A stretch of DNA of 64,000 nucleotides from Deinococcus humi. Lineage in GTDB: Bacteria > Deinococcota > Deinococci > Deinococcales > Deinococcaceae. Position 1 is the stretch's first letter, and each line of letters begins with the position of its first letter. Positions 7,306 through 16,790 of the stretch are shown piece after piece. The translations under genes and the position numbers were made by a program. Below the pieces are notes generated by a model. The model made no database searches and had not been told where the DNA came from. It saw only the letters and a program-made list of their open reading frames with translations. The DNA lies in the NCBI RefSeq assembly GCF_014201875.1, contig NZ_JACHFL010000006.1, positions 124,001 through 188,000 of the forward strand. The letters are read 5' to 3'.

Positions 7306-8493
7306 ATGCTCAAATACACCCTAAAACGCGTCGCTGCTATGGTTCCCATTTTATTGGTGGTGTCGCTTCTGGTCTTCGCGTTGATTCAATTGCAGCCGGG
7401 CACCTTCGTCGATGACCTCAAGCTCAGCAACCCCAACATGACGGCGCAGGAGGTCGAGAATCTGCGCCGCGCCTACGGCCTGGATCAGCCCTGGTACGTC
7501 CAGTATGGCAAGTGGCTAAGCCACGCCGTGCAGGGGGATTTCGGGATCTCGCGCAAGCAGTACATCCCAGCCGCCACCTTCGTGGTGGAGCAGCGGCTGG
7601 GCAACACGCTGCTCTTAGGAGCAGGAGCACTGACGCTCTCGCTTCTCATCGGCATTCCCCTGGGCATCCTGTCAGCAGTAAAGCAGTACAGCGTGCTGGA
7701 CTACGTCACCACCTTCTTCGCCTTCGTGGGCTTCTCTCTTCCTGTGTTCTGGTTTGGCCTGATGCTGCTGATCGTTTTCAGCGTTAACCTCAAGGTGCTG
7801 CCGGCTGGGGGACTGTCCAGTCCCAATGCCACGCCGCTGGTCAGCACTTCAGCCACCTTTGACGCAACGGGCCCGGTCACGAAAGTGCAGCAGTCAAACG
7901 GCCAGACGCAGGTCACGGTAGAGGTCTACGACGCCGACAGGGGGGCCACCGAGGACCGGACCTATGCACTGCCGACTGGGGTCAAGAGCGAGGTGCAGGT
8001 AGGTGATTACGTCTCGCCGGGCCAGCCGTACGGCCGCAGTGTGACCGTGGCAAGCTGGTTGAGCTATGCACTGGACCGGCTGAAGTATTTGGTGTTGCCG
8101 ACCGTAGCATTGGCCGTGATCCAGATTGCCACCTGGACACGCTTTATGCGGGCAGCGTTGCTGGACGTGATCAACCAGGATTACGTGCGAACGGCGCGGG
8201 CCAAGGGTCTGCCGGAGGGGCGGGTCATCTCCAAACACGCCCTGAGGAATGCCCTCATTCCCGTGATTACCCTGATCGGACTGTCACTGCCAGGACTGGT
8301 CAACGGGGCTGTGATCACTGAAACAGTCTTTAACTACCCCGGCATGGGGCTGGCGCTGTATCAAAGCATCCTGGACAAGGACTACAACCCGGCGATGGTG
8401 ATTTTGCTGCTGCTGGCTGTCATCACACTGCTGGCCAATTTGCTGACTGATCTGGCCTACGCTCTGCTCAGCCCTCGGATCCGGTTTAGCTGA
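7306..8493 (+). CDS. ABC transporter permease, DppB type
   Basis: A 395-residue inner-membrane permease. The start was set at ATG 7306 (MLKYTLKRV) because a purine-rich site (ACTGAGG) precedes it and the longer upstream frame is not protein-like. It has the family N-terminus (one TM segment, then YGLDQPWYVQYGKWL), the EAA loop (RAKGLPEGRVISKHALRNA) and the closing helices. Unusually, about 95 residues rich in Thr, Val and Gly (roughly residues 168-262) are inserted between TM3 and TM4 and probably form a periplasmic beta domain. The stop overlaps the next start by one base. No ATPase gene follows, so the importer must borrow one. Confidence 0.92.
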   Translation: MLKYTLKRVAAMVPILLVVSLLVFALIQLQPGTFVDDLKLSNPNMTAQEVENLRRAYGLDQPWYVQYGKWLSHAVQGDFGISRKQYIPAATFVVEQRLGNTLLLGAGALTLSLLIGIPLGILSAVKQYSVLDYVTTFFAFVGFSLPVFWFGLMLLIVFSVNLKVLPAGGLSSPNATPLVSTSATFDATGPVTKVQQSNGQTQVTVEVYDADRGATEDRTYALPTGVKSEVQVGDYVSPGQPYGRSVTVASWLSYALDRLKYLVLPTVALAVIQIATWTRFMRAALLDVINQDYVRTARAKGLPEGRVISKHALRNALIPVITLIGLSLPGLVNGAVITETVFNYPGMGLALYQSILDKDYNPAMVILLLLAVITLLANLLTDLAYALLSPRIRFS

Positions 8494-9671
8494 TGACAGT
8501 CACGGCTCCTGTGGTCAAGTCGAAGCCTGAGTCCGCCTGGACGATGGTGCGCAAGCGATTTCTCAAACACAAGCTTGCAACGGCTGGACTGATCATTCTG
8601 CTGTTGCTGATCCTGCTGTCAGTCTTTGCGCCGCTGCTTGCGCCGTACTCACCCTCGCAAATCGACGCCACCAATGTGTACGCTGCTCCCAGTTTTCAGC
8701 ACCTCATGGGCACGGACGCCCTGGGCCGGGACATCTTCAGCCGGTTGCTGTATGCCGGGCGGGTCAGTCTACTGGTGGGCTTCACCGTCACCATCCTGAC
8801 CGCGCTGATTGGGACCGGGCTGGGGCTGCTGGCTGGATTTTACAGTGGGCAACCGCTGCTGGTGGCCTTGGGTCCGCTCTCGCCTCAATGGGCTGAAGCC
8901 AAACACAGAGGGGGCGGCAGTTTTTGGCTCAAAAGCGTCGTGCGCTGGGTGGGGTGGTCTGCTGTCATCGCCTTCGTACTGCGGGCCACCGGACAGTTCG
9001 CCAGCGTGAATGACGGCATATTCTTCACCGTCACCTGGATCATCGGCGTGACGTTGGCCATCCTGATCTTCTATTTTAGCTTTTTCAGCTCCATCCGCTT
9101 GGACATCGACTCGGTCATCTCGCGCCTGATCGACATCTTTCTGGCGATTCCTACGCTGCCCTTTCTCCTGGTGCTGGCCGGGCTGTTCTCCAATCCCAAG
9201 ATCGGTTTGGGCGTCACCCTGGATCAGCTGTTGGGTCCAGCCCGTTCGGTGACGGTCATCATTTTCGTGTTGACCCTGTTTGGTTGGTTATCGATGGCGC
9301 GCATCGTGCGCGGCACCATCCTGAACCTGCGGAATGCCGAATTCAACGAGGCCGCCGTGAGCCTGGGAGCCAGTGACGCCCGCGTGATGTTACGCCACCT
9401 GCTGCCCAACTCAATTGCGCCTATCTTTGTGCAGATCACGCTGGACCTGGGGCACGCCATTGTCGCTGAGGCTGCGCTGAGCTTCCTGGGGCTGGGCATT
9501 CAGGAACCCACTGCCAGTTGGGGCAACATCCTGAATGGTGCGCAGGAAGCTATTTTTCAGCAGCCCACTGCCGTCTTCTGGCCAGGACTGTTCATCCTGT
9601 TGACCACGCTGGCCACCAATTACATTGGGGATGGACTGCGTGACGCAATCGACCCGCGCAGCCGGGGGTAA
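8493..9671 (+). CDS. ABC transporter permease, DppC type
   Basis: A 392-residue partner permease, about 90 residues longer than usual. The N-terminal cytoplasmic segment (WTMVRKRFLKHKLA), the hallmark MGTDALGRDIFSRLL at about 72-86 and the EAA loop (EAAVSLGASDARVMLRHLLPN) identify it. The extra length is an insertion of about 100 residues after TM2 (SPQWAEAKHRGGG and two predicted TM segments), before the conserved DSVISRLIDIFLAIP. Its start overlaps the DppB stop (TGATG), indicating coupled translation. The two permeases would form the channel for the solute bound by the divergent binding protein. Confidence 0.92.
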   Translation: MTVTAPVVKSKPESAWTMVRKRFLKHKLATAGLIILLLLILLSVFAPLLAPYSPSQIDATNVYAAPSFQHLMGTDALGRDIFSRLLYAGRVSLLVGFTVTILTALIGTGLGLLAGFYSGQPLLVALGPLSPQWAEAKHRGGGSFWLKSVVRWVGWSAVIAFVLRATGQFASVNDGIFFTVTWIIGVTLAILIFYFSFFSSIRLDIDSVISRLIDIFLAIPTLPFLLVLAGLFSNPKIGLGVTLDQLLGPARSVTVIIFVLTLFGWLSMARIVRGTILNLRNAEFNEAAVSLGASDARVMLRHLLPNSIAPIFVQITLDLGHAIVAEAALSFLGLGIQEPTASWGNILNGAQEAIFQQPTAVFWPGLFILLTTLATNYIGDGLRDAIDPRSRG

Positions 9672-9739
9672 TTGGGATCCGCTTTGGGCCACAAGTCTAT
9701 TTGGTTCGTCAGGACACGCCCCACTACTCCTATGCTCAC

Positions 9740-10318
9740 GGTGGTGTTGCCTTAACTGGCGTCACGGCGGGGTGAGGGCAGGGGTGGCATGAGGTTCAAA
9801 CCGCCCCTGCCGCAACCATTGACCACGTCTGAAACGCTCGCCTCTGACTATTTTGCCTGGTTGTGGCGGAAACGCTGGTACGGGAATGATGGCGGAGGTT
9901 GTGTATTCGCGCGTGCAGACGCAGGCATTCCTGCGCTCGCTTCCCCCGCTTGAAGCCCTGTTGCTGGCGTTCCTGACGCCGTGTAGGACGGTGAGTTTGT
10001 TCAATGGGGTTGTGGCAGCGGGCCGTGGAAATCACCTCCTGGTGGTTGACCTCGGCCAGACTCGCGATCTGCCAGATCGCCGCGCCATCGCTGGCGAGCA
10101 TATCTGTGCAAATTCTGTCTGGAACATCCTATTCATCCAGGAGCCGGGTCATGAAGGCCTTCGCTGCTTCGGTGTCTCGGTGCGGTTGAAGCAAGATATC
10201 GAGCACGGTTTCGTGCTTGTCCACCGTCTGCCAGAACCAGTGTCGGACGCCATTCACCGTCACGCAAAGCTCGTCCAGAAGCCACCCAGAACCCCAGCGT
10301 CCCCTCCCGCTGGCGCAG
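9740..10318 (-). mobile_element. truncated IS6-family copy (3' part)
   Basis: The outer end GGTGGTGTTGCCTTAACTGG at 9740-9759 matches the terminal repeat of the copy at 50583-51374. The body encodes the C-terminal two thirds of an IS6-type DDE transposase on the minus strand. It is cut near 10318, where a second, different IS6 copy begins in the same orientation. Confidence 0.7.
9796..10318 (-). pseudogene. IS6-family transposase remnant
   Basis: The frame reads through a typical IS6 catalytic core (GWLLDELCVTVNGV, HWFWQTVDKHETVLD, then TDMLASDGAAIW and IEQTHRPTRRQ) to the conserved end LHARIHNLRHH. An in-frame TAG near 10135 separates LLDE from DVPD, and the N-terminal helix-turn-helix part is missing, so it cannot make an active enzyme. 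Confidence 0.7.
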
Positions 10319-10990
10319 GCTTTCTGCGAAGAGCGGGCCCGGTGGTGGAGATTCGTGATGCGGGCGTGCAGGTCAAGGAAACCTTGTGCTCGTTTTCGTG
10401 ACCTGAACCCCCGTTGTTGCCGAACACGGCGCCATGTAGGGCGATGCGACTGCTCGACCAGATTGTGATAGCGGTCGAGCCCACCTGAAGGTGTTCCACG
10501 GTGTGGAGCAGGGGGAGTTCTCCAAGCGCTGCACCATCACTCCAGCGCTTGTCGGTGTGAATGACGTCTGGTACATCGCCCCTCTCCCAGCAGTCGGTGG
10601 AAGAACGACTTGGCCGCCCCGGTGTCTCGGTGTTCCTGAAGGAGGACGTCCATTACCGCTCCGCGTTCATCCACGGCCCGCTACAGCCAGTGTTTGACCC
10701 CACCGACGTCCACGCACCGTAACGTCAAGATGCCACCGGGTACCGCCACGCGGTACCCGGTGGCGTAGACCGAGCGCGAAAAGATCACTGAAGTCGATGC
10801 ACCACCTGCGGATGGATTCGCGCGTGACGACGCCCCGTTCCAGCAGCAGTTCTTCGACGTCGCGGTCGCTGAGTGTGAAGCGATGAGAGAGCATTGGCGG
10901 CATGGCCGATCACAGCGAGGGGAGACCGGTTCCGGGAAGCTTTTGACCACTCAGCACCGCGTGACCCTACCCCAATGACTTGCGACAATC
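10319..10990 (-). mobile_element. decayed IS6-family copy (second subtype)
   Basis: The minus strand encodes the N-terminal HTH part of an IS6-type transposase (SHRFTLSDRDVEELLLERG, 10667-10903), followed by frame-shifted pieces of the DDE core and a C-terminal FRSRKRAQGFLDLHARI segment. It aligns throughout with 53408-54205. The outer end near 10975-10990 (CCAATGACTTGCGACAATCC) is a worn terminal repeat. The inner end is lost at the junction with the previous copy. Confidence 0.65.
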
Positions 10991-11067
10991 CACCTGCTCA
11001 GTCGGATGCAGTGACGACTGAATTTTTGCAGCGAACGGAGGCATCAACATGGCCCACGGGCGGAAGA

Positions 11068-12213
11068 TCACTGGGCGAGGGAGGAGGGGGTGATCGCTGC
11101 CTTATTGGTGAGTTTATCCCAACGCCGCACCTGACCCGTTCCGGGAGCGGCTGCCCCACCGACGGTGATGAAGGCGTCTCCGTTTCCGTTAAAGGCCAAG
11201 CTTGTGGGGGTATCTAATCCGCTCAATACGGTTTCCTTAATGCCCCCGGCCTTAATGCGGATCACCGAACCGGAGCCAGGGGCTGGACCTTGTTCTCCAA
11301 ACTGACCGAGCTCGACAGCGTAGAGGTTGCCATCTGGTCCGGTTCTGAGGTCAGTGGTCATGGTCAGACCTGTGGCGTAATCGGTCTTGCTGCCATCACT
11401 GGCCACCCGCACCACCTTGCTCGAACCCGGGGTGAAGGGAAAGCCGGGGAGGAGGGACACATACGCCGCTCCATCGTTCAGGAAAGCGATTCCCGTCGGG
11501 ACCGCCTGCGAGCTCGGAGGAACCCCAGGACCAGGATTGGCGTTGGGAAGGTTATCGAAGACCGTGACCAGAGTGATCGCGCCTGTCATGGGGTCCACAC
11601 GCAAGAGGTCATTTCCGCCCGCATCGGTCACCCAGAGCTGGCTGTCCGGTCCGGCCGCCAGGCCATAGGGATGCGAATCTGCTCCCTGTTTGTCTGGATC
11701 GTTGGCCTTCTCAAACGTCCAGAGATTGGCAATCTCAGTCGTGGAGCTTCCGTCGAGGCGCAGGAGAGCCGCTGTTTTTGGCAGCCGCTCGATGCTGGAA
11801 TCTGCGGCCCAGTGTCCGCTGGTGATATACAGCTTCCCGCCGAGTTCCATTACTCGGCTGGCCCCTTCGGCCCCCTCGGCGCCGGCCACTGAGGGCAACA
11901 TGGCGACATCGGTCATCACGCCACTCGGACTCACCCGCACGAGGCGCGCTGTGTCCCCGTAGCTGTTGGTCGTCGGTTCAGCGCTGCCAGGTCCACCCGG
12001 CGTGGTAAAGGTCCCGGGTCCACCTGTACCGGAGTCCGCGATCCAGACCGTGCCATCTGCGCTTACATACACGCCCTGCGGACCGTTGAGCCCCTGGGCC
12101 ACAACGGTGCCCTGATGAACCACCGGAGCAGACATCAAGTTACAGCCTGACAGGAGCGCCGTCATGGCGGTGACACAGAGGAGGGAGCTTTGCCGTGTTG
12201 TGGGGTGGGACAT
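11068..12213 (-). CDS. ScyD/ScyE family lipoprotein (beta-propeller)
   Basis: A 381-residue secreted protein with a lipobox (TALLSGCN, Cys at about 24). Repeated blades of the type GLNGPQGVYVSADGTVWIADSG, GLAAGPDSQLWVTDAGG, DLRTGPDGNLYAVELGQ and SLAFNGNGDAFITVG form an NHL/SMP-like propeller, as in the ScyD/ScyE family. The family is named after cyanobacterial scytonemin genes, but in other bacteria its role is unknown. It is most likely anchored in the cell envelope. The gene stands alone, with a 414-base gap upstream and IS debris downstream. Confidence 0.85.
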   Translation of the reverse strand: MSHPTTRQSSLLCVTAMTALLSGCNLMSAPVVHQGTVVAQGLNGPQGVYVSADGTVWIADSGTGGPGTFTTPGGPGSAEPTTNSYGDTARLVRVSPSGVMTDVAMLPSVAGAEGAEGASRVMELGGKLYITSGHWAADSSIERLPKTAALLRLDGSSTTEIANLWTFEKANDPDKQGADSHPYGLAAGPDSQLWVTDAGGNDLLRVDPMTGAITLVTVFDNLPNANPGPGVPPSSQAVPTGIAFLNDGAAYVSLLPGFPFTPGSSKVVRVASDGSKTDYATGLTMTTDLRTGPDGNLYAVELGQFGEQGPAPGSGSVIRIKAGGIKETVLSGLDTPTSLAFNGNGDAFITVGGAAAPGTGQVRRWDKLTNKAAITPSSLAQ

Positions 12214-12627
12214 GTTGTCCTCCTTGTTCCTTGAAAGGTCAAGACCAAGAACGCAGCTGGCCAGTCCGAGAGATCATCCGGAGGACTGTTCCGGTCTGTC
12301 TGCTCTGATCCTCCAAACAGCACATGACAGGGCAAGTGCAGGACCAGAGCCAGTGGCCCATAGCCACAGAATCAGGGGGCCAGAGCTTGGCAATAGGCGC
12401 ACCTCATTTGTCGCTGAGTGAAGGGTCTCAACGCTACAAAAAGCATATACCCACCGACATTCTGTAAGCAAGCGTACAGAAAAAGCAGGCGAGCCAGGGC
12501 CGTCACGGGTCCGCCGACCCCACCGTCAATTCACTGTGGCGGCCCGCAGCAGTTCGTGACTTCGCACCTCCCCTGCGGTCACGTCGCATGCCTCTTCCAG
12601 CGCTGACAGCGCGCATCCAGTTCCGCT
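12214..12627. other. intergenic, no gene seen
   Basis: This stretch separates the ScyD-like start from the 3' end of the histidine kinase. Short frames here have no protein-like composition. It must hold the ScyD promoter, which I could not place with confidence. Confidence 0.4.
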
Positions 12628-15294
12628 TTACACGTTTAGGGGTAACGCGACGTGGAACGCAGCCCCTGCACCAGGTGTACTCTCCGCCCACACCCGCCCA
12701 CCGTGACGCTGCACCACCTTCTTCACCATCGCGAGTCCCACCCCGTTGCCCTCGAACTCGTCCGCACGGTGCAAACGCGAGAACATCCCGAACAGCTTGT
12801 CGGCATACTGCGGGTCGAAGCCAACGCCATTGTCGGTCACCGTGACGACGACCTCACCAGATTGCTCGCACGACGAAACCGTCACGACGGGCGTGGGGTT
12901 GGGCGCGCTGTACTTCACGGCATTCCCCAGCAGGTTGACCATCACCTGCCGCAACAGGATCGCGTCTCCCCGCACGGTTGGCAGGGTGTCCAGGCGCATT
13001 TCCACCTGCGCACCGCCAGCCTCCAGGTGCAGGTCCTGACACGCTTCCCGTACAACGACGTTCAGGTCCACGTCGCGTACGCTGATGGGCTGCCGGGACG
13101 TGTGCGCAAAGGACAGCAACGCCTCCGTCAGCGCTGTGAGCCGTAAGGCGGACGTCTCGATGATACCCAGCGGTCTGAGCACCCGCTCCGGCGCGTCCTC
13201 GCCCACGGCACGGCGCAACACACTGCTGAAGCCCATAATGTGCCGCAACGGTGCGCGCAGGTCATGCGACACGCTGTAACTGAACGCGTCGAGTTCCGCG
13301 TTGACCTCCTCCAGTTCCGCCGTGCGCCGCGCCAACCCCTCGACAGCCTCAGCACGCTCAAGGGCCAGCCGTACCTGGCCCAGTGCCGTCTCCAGCAGCG
13401 CCCGATCCGCTGGGGTCCACCCGTGTTGCTGATACAGCGCGATCACCAGCACCCCGAATGAGCCGTTTCCCGTCCCGACCGGGAACGATGCCGTGGACAG
13501 CAGCCGCATGAGGGCGTCCAGCGGAACATGCTGGGCGCTCGGTTGGTAGTGGTCCTGGTACAGTGGCGCCTGAGTCTCGAACGGCAGGTCCAGCACCGGC
13601 GCCTCGCCGCGGGGCAGCCCCCGCGACAGGGCGACCTCGAAGGTCCCGTCCGGCATCTCGCCGACCAGGCTGCGGACCTGCCAGCGACCGCCATCCAGTT
13701 CAAAATACCCGGTGAGACCGTGAGGCAGCAGGGTCAGCAGAATCTGCTGCGCCCGGCGCAGCAGATTCACCCGGTCGGTCTCCACGGCTAGGTCACGGCT
13801 GAGCACCCCGAACGCGTCGAGCGCACGGTTTCGAGCGGCGAGCTCACGGGTCCGGTCTTCGACCGTGCGTTCCAGCGTCGCCGCCCACTGCTGCGCCTCC
13901 TGGTACAGGCGCGCGTGATCGAGGGCCACACCCGCCCGCTGCGCGAGTTCCAGGGCGAAGTCGAGATCCTGAGTGTCGTAGAACCGTTCGGTCTCCGTGA
14001 GCGCAAAGGCCAGCACACCAACCGTGCGGCCATGCGCGACCATTGGGACGCACAGGTACGACCGCAGGCCCAGCGCGTGCAACTGGCGGGTGTGCTCCGG
14101 GGTGCGTCCTTGCAGGTCGATCAGGGCGGGCGTGACGACCGGCACGAAAACCGCCTGTCCCGTCCGCAAGACTTCGGGCGCGCCGCCCGGGTCGTCGAGT
14201 CGGAGCGGCATGGCCGTCGTCACGGCGCGCACAAGCTCAACCTTTTCGGGCTTCTGGTGGGCCACGGCGACCACCCTCAGTTCCTCACCGTTTGGGAGGT
14301 ACACGGCGCACCAGTCGGCTACAGCAGGCACTGCGAGTCGCGCGAGGCTCTCCAGGGTGGCGTTCAGGTCCAGCGAGTTCGCGAGGTCGCCGCTGGCGCG
14401 AGTAAGGAACGCCCCGTACTGGCGGATGCGGGCCTCCGCTTCCTGAGACCGGGCACGCTCAAGGGCCTGTGCGGCCTGAGCGGCAACGGCTTTCAGGAAG
14501 GCCTGTTCCGCCGGGTCGAACAGCCTGGGCGTGAGAAAACTCAGACCGAGTGCGCCGAAGGTATGGGCCCCGAACTGGAGGGGCAGCGCGGCCCAGGCCT
14601 CGTGGGTGTTTGCGACGCTCAGCAGTGCCTGGAATGACTGCTCGGCCTCCTCGCGGGAATGAACGAACACCGCATGCCCTTCTCGTGCTGCGGTGGCGAG
14701 CGGGACAGGGGAGGCAAGCGGGAAGGTTGCCCAGCTCCGGAAACTCTCCTCGGTCAGGCCGTTTGCGGCGATGACGCGCAACACCTCGTCCTCCTGATCG
14801 AGGGTCACCACCACGGCAAAATCCACCCCGAGTGCGGGTGGAACGATCTGCACGAGCACCTCGGCCACCTCGCGGGCGCTGGACGTCCCGATGAGGCTGG
14901 TGCTGATGGTGGCGAGCGCGCGGACATGGTCCTCGGCCTGTTTGCGTTCGTGGATGTCGCGGTGGTAGACGATCAGCCCACCGGCACTGGGATACGCGTC
15001 CAGGCTGACCCAGCGGCGCATCACGACGGAGAACACCTCGAAGTGAGCCGCACGCTGGGAGCCGAGCGCGTCTTGCAAGCGCTGGTACCCCTCGCCGGTC
15101 ACAACCTGCGGGAGAACGTCACCCATGGTCTTTCCGAGGGCGTCGGGAGTAAGACCGAGGGCGCGCTGGGCCGCAGCGTTGAAGAAGGTGAAACGGAACC
15201 CGTCGTCGAGGATGTAGAAGACGTCCTGAACATGATCGAGGAGCTCAGGCAGGGTGAGCTGGATCACGTCAAGGGCTTCTGGCGAGTCGGGCAT
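12628..15294 (-). CDS. PAS/GAF sensor histidine kinase, 888 residues
   Basis: The start was placed at ATG 15294 (MPDSPEALDV) because the longer frame upstream is Gly/Ala-rich and unlike protein. Order: a PAS domain (about 10-130, VFYILDDGFRFTFFNAAA), three GAF-like domains (about 140-300, 310-480, 510-660), a coiled coil, a HisKA box with the phospho-acceptor His (YSVSHDLRAPLRHIMGF) and a HATPase with N box NLLGNAVKYS and G boxes (TDNGVGFDP, GNGVGLAMVKK). It should autophosphorylate in response to a small molecule or light. There is no transmembrane segment and no receiver, so its partner is elsewhere. It lies 59 bases downstream of the HupE-like gene and may be co-transcribed. Confidence 0.9.
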   Translation of the reverse strand: MPDSPEALDVIQLTLPELLDHVQDVFYILDDGFRFTFFNAAAQRALGLTPDALGKTMGDVLPQVVTGEGYQRLQDALGSQRAAHFEVFSVVMRRWVSLDAYPSAGGLIVYHRDIHERKQAEDHVRALATISTSLIGTSSAREVAEVLVQIVPPALGVDFAVVVTLDQEDEVLRVIAANGLTEESFRSWATFPLASPVPLATAAREGHAVFVHSREEAEQSFQALLSVANTHEAWAALPLQFGAHTFGALGLSFLTPRLFDPAEQAFLKAVAAQAAQALERARSQEAEARIRQYGAFLTRASGDLANSLDLNATLESLARLAVPAVADWCAVYLPNGEELRVVAVAHQKPEKVELVRAVTTAMPLRLDDPGGAPEVLRTGQAVFVPVVTPALIDLQGRTPEHTRQLHALGLRSYLCVPMVAHGRTVGVLAFALTETERFYDTQDLDFALELAQRAGVALDHARLYQEAQQWAATLERTVEDRTRELAARNRALDAFGVLSRDLAVETDRVNLLRRAQQILLTLLPHGLTGYFELDGGRWQVRSLVGEMPDGTFEVALSRGLPRGEAPVLDLPFETQAPLYQDHYQPSAQHVPLDALMRLLSTASFPVGTGNGSFGVLVIALYQQHGWTPADRALLETALGQVRLALERAEAVEGLARRTAELEEVNAELDAFSYSVSHDLRAPLRHIMGFSSVLRRAVGEDAPERVLRPLGIIETSALRLTALTEALLSFAHTSRQPISVRDVDLNVVVREACQDLHLEAGGAQVEMRLDTLPTVRGDAILLRQVMVNLLGNAVKYSAPNPTPVVTVSSCEQSGEVVVTVTDNGVGFDPQYADKLFGMFSRLHRADEFEGNGVGLAMVKKVVQRHGGRVWAESTPGAGAAFHVALPLNV

Positions 15295-15353
15295 TTGGTT
15301 GCTCAGAGTAACAGTGGAACCCAGAACGTCTGTACGAATTCCGTAGAAGAGGG

Positions 15354-16655
15354 TCAGTGCCTTGTCCCCGTGCGGAGACGCCGTGCCGTTGAAAACGTCA
15401 GCATGATCGCCACGACCGCCAGCCCCGCGATGCCCCAGGATCCATACACCCCCAAACCATCGGCCAGCGTCGAGAGCGGATTGTCCAGGCCCAGCCGCTG
15501 TCCCAGCCAGCCCAGCGACGCCAGCGCGGCTACCGACGCTCCACCCACCCGCACCGCCGGATATGCAGGTGTGCGCGCGAGCAGGATCAGCCACGGCAGC
15601 GTCAGGGCCATCACTACGAGTTGCATCGCCTCAATGCCCAAATTGAAGCCCAGCAGGCTCAGCGCCATCTGCCCCGCATTCAAGTTGAGTTCAGCCAACG
15701 TGAACGAGAAGGCGAGGCCGTGAATCAGGCCGAAAAATCCAGCCACCAGCACCTCGCGGCCTGGAAAAACCGGGCGCAGGGCATGCACAGCGCTGATCAG
15801 AATACTCAGGGCGATCAGCGCCTCGATGGGCTGGGCGGGCAGATCCAGGCGAGCCAGCGTGCCCACAATCAGGGTCAGCGAGTGCCCCGCCGTGAAGGCC
15901 GTGATGATCTTGAGGATGTTGAGCAGTGAGTGGCGCGTTCCTGCAAATCCGCCCCAGTGGTTCAGTCCGGCCAGGAGCGGAGCGGGCAGCAGCAACGTCA
16001 GCAAAAACAGCAGATGGTCGGTTCCCGCCGCGATGTGCGAGACGCCCAGTCTCAGCATGCCCACGAAGCCCGTCCAGAGGCTGCCCCCGTCGCGGTTGAC
16101 CACCAGCGGCGCGACGGTACCGTCCACTGGATTGACCCGGATGACGCCCACCTCAGCCGGGGTACCCTCAGGCGTCACACCTGCCGCCCAGTCCTGACGC
16201 ACCGACACCAGCGCCGAGTGCGTGACCACCTGATGCATCACCGCGTCGTAGTTCAAGGTAAAGGCGCGGCTGCTGGCCCCAGCAGGTGGTGTCAGGGTCA
16301 GGTGGGCGTTGAGCTCCTGGTATGGCCCGCTGGCGGTCTGCTCGGCGTTCCCGATGCTCAGGTCATCCACCGCCACCGTCCACGCCTCACCATCCGGCGT
16401 GGTGGGCCGCAAGTGTTTCAGGAGGTAGGCCCGCCACTCGTTTTCATGGGCGGCGAGCAGGGTGTCTGAATCGCCGCTCAGGGTTTCATGCAGCGCCAGC
16501 CCCAGTTCGGAGAGGGGCAGCTGCATCTCGGCTCCCACCGCCCCCTCGTGAACGTCCAGCAGGATCACCGAACTCGGCATCGGGTGGGCCAACGCAGGTG
16601 AGGTCAGGGCCAGCAGAAACACAAGCAGAAAACGGAGTAGGGGAGTGCGGGTCAT
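15354..16655 (-). CDS. HupE/UreJ family membrane protein
   Basis: A 433-residue protein with a signal peptide (ALTSPALAHP), a periplasmic beta-rich domain (to about 205) and a C-terminal block of about seven TM segments. The membrane part carries the family His motifs: GVSHIAAGTDHLLFLLTLL, TAFTAGHSLTLIV and FFGLIHGLAFSF. HupE and UreJ proteins move nickel or cobalt across the membrane, and the intramembrane His residues are the likely metal path. The gene sits between the DUF3500 lipoproteins and the kinase, all on the same strand, consistent with a metal-handling operon. The substrate metal is not determined by the sequence. Confidence 0.88.
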   Translation of the reverse strand: MTRTPLLRFLLVFLLALTSPALAHPMPSSVILLDVHEGAVGAEMQLPLSELGLALHETLSGDSDTLLAAHENEWRAYLLKHLRPTTPDGEAWTVAVDDLSIGNAEQTASGPYQELNAHLTLTPPAGASSRAFTLNYDAVMHQVVTHSALVSVRQDWAAGVTPEGTPAEVGVIRVNPVDGTVAPLVVNRDGGSLWTGFVGMLRLGVSHIAAGTDHLLFLLTLLLPAPLLAGLNHWGGFAGTRHSLLNILKIITAFTAGHSLTLIVGTLARLDLPAQPIEALIALSILISAVHALRPVFPGREVLVAGFFGLIHGLAFSFTLAELNLNAGQMALSLLGFNLGIEAMQLVVMALTLPWLILLARTPAYPAVRVGGASVAALASLGWLGQRLGLDNPLSTLADGLGVYGSWGIAGLAVVAIMLTFSTARRLRTGTRH

Positions 16656-16790
16656 GGCTACCTCAGTGGGGGAGAGTGGGATCTCAATGAACGTGGCTGG
16701 CTGGCCCAGAAAAGCGGATTGAGGTATCTGGCTGGCCTGAAAAGGGAGGAAATCCCATCCAGACCTGCGGTTGAGGGTGTTCTCAAAAGG

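Noticed and set aside
10733..10765. Long hairpin GCCACCGGGTACC / GGTACCCGGTGGC as a terminator
   Set aside because: It lies inside decayed transposase codons and has no T-run; more likely coincidental within the IS.
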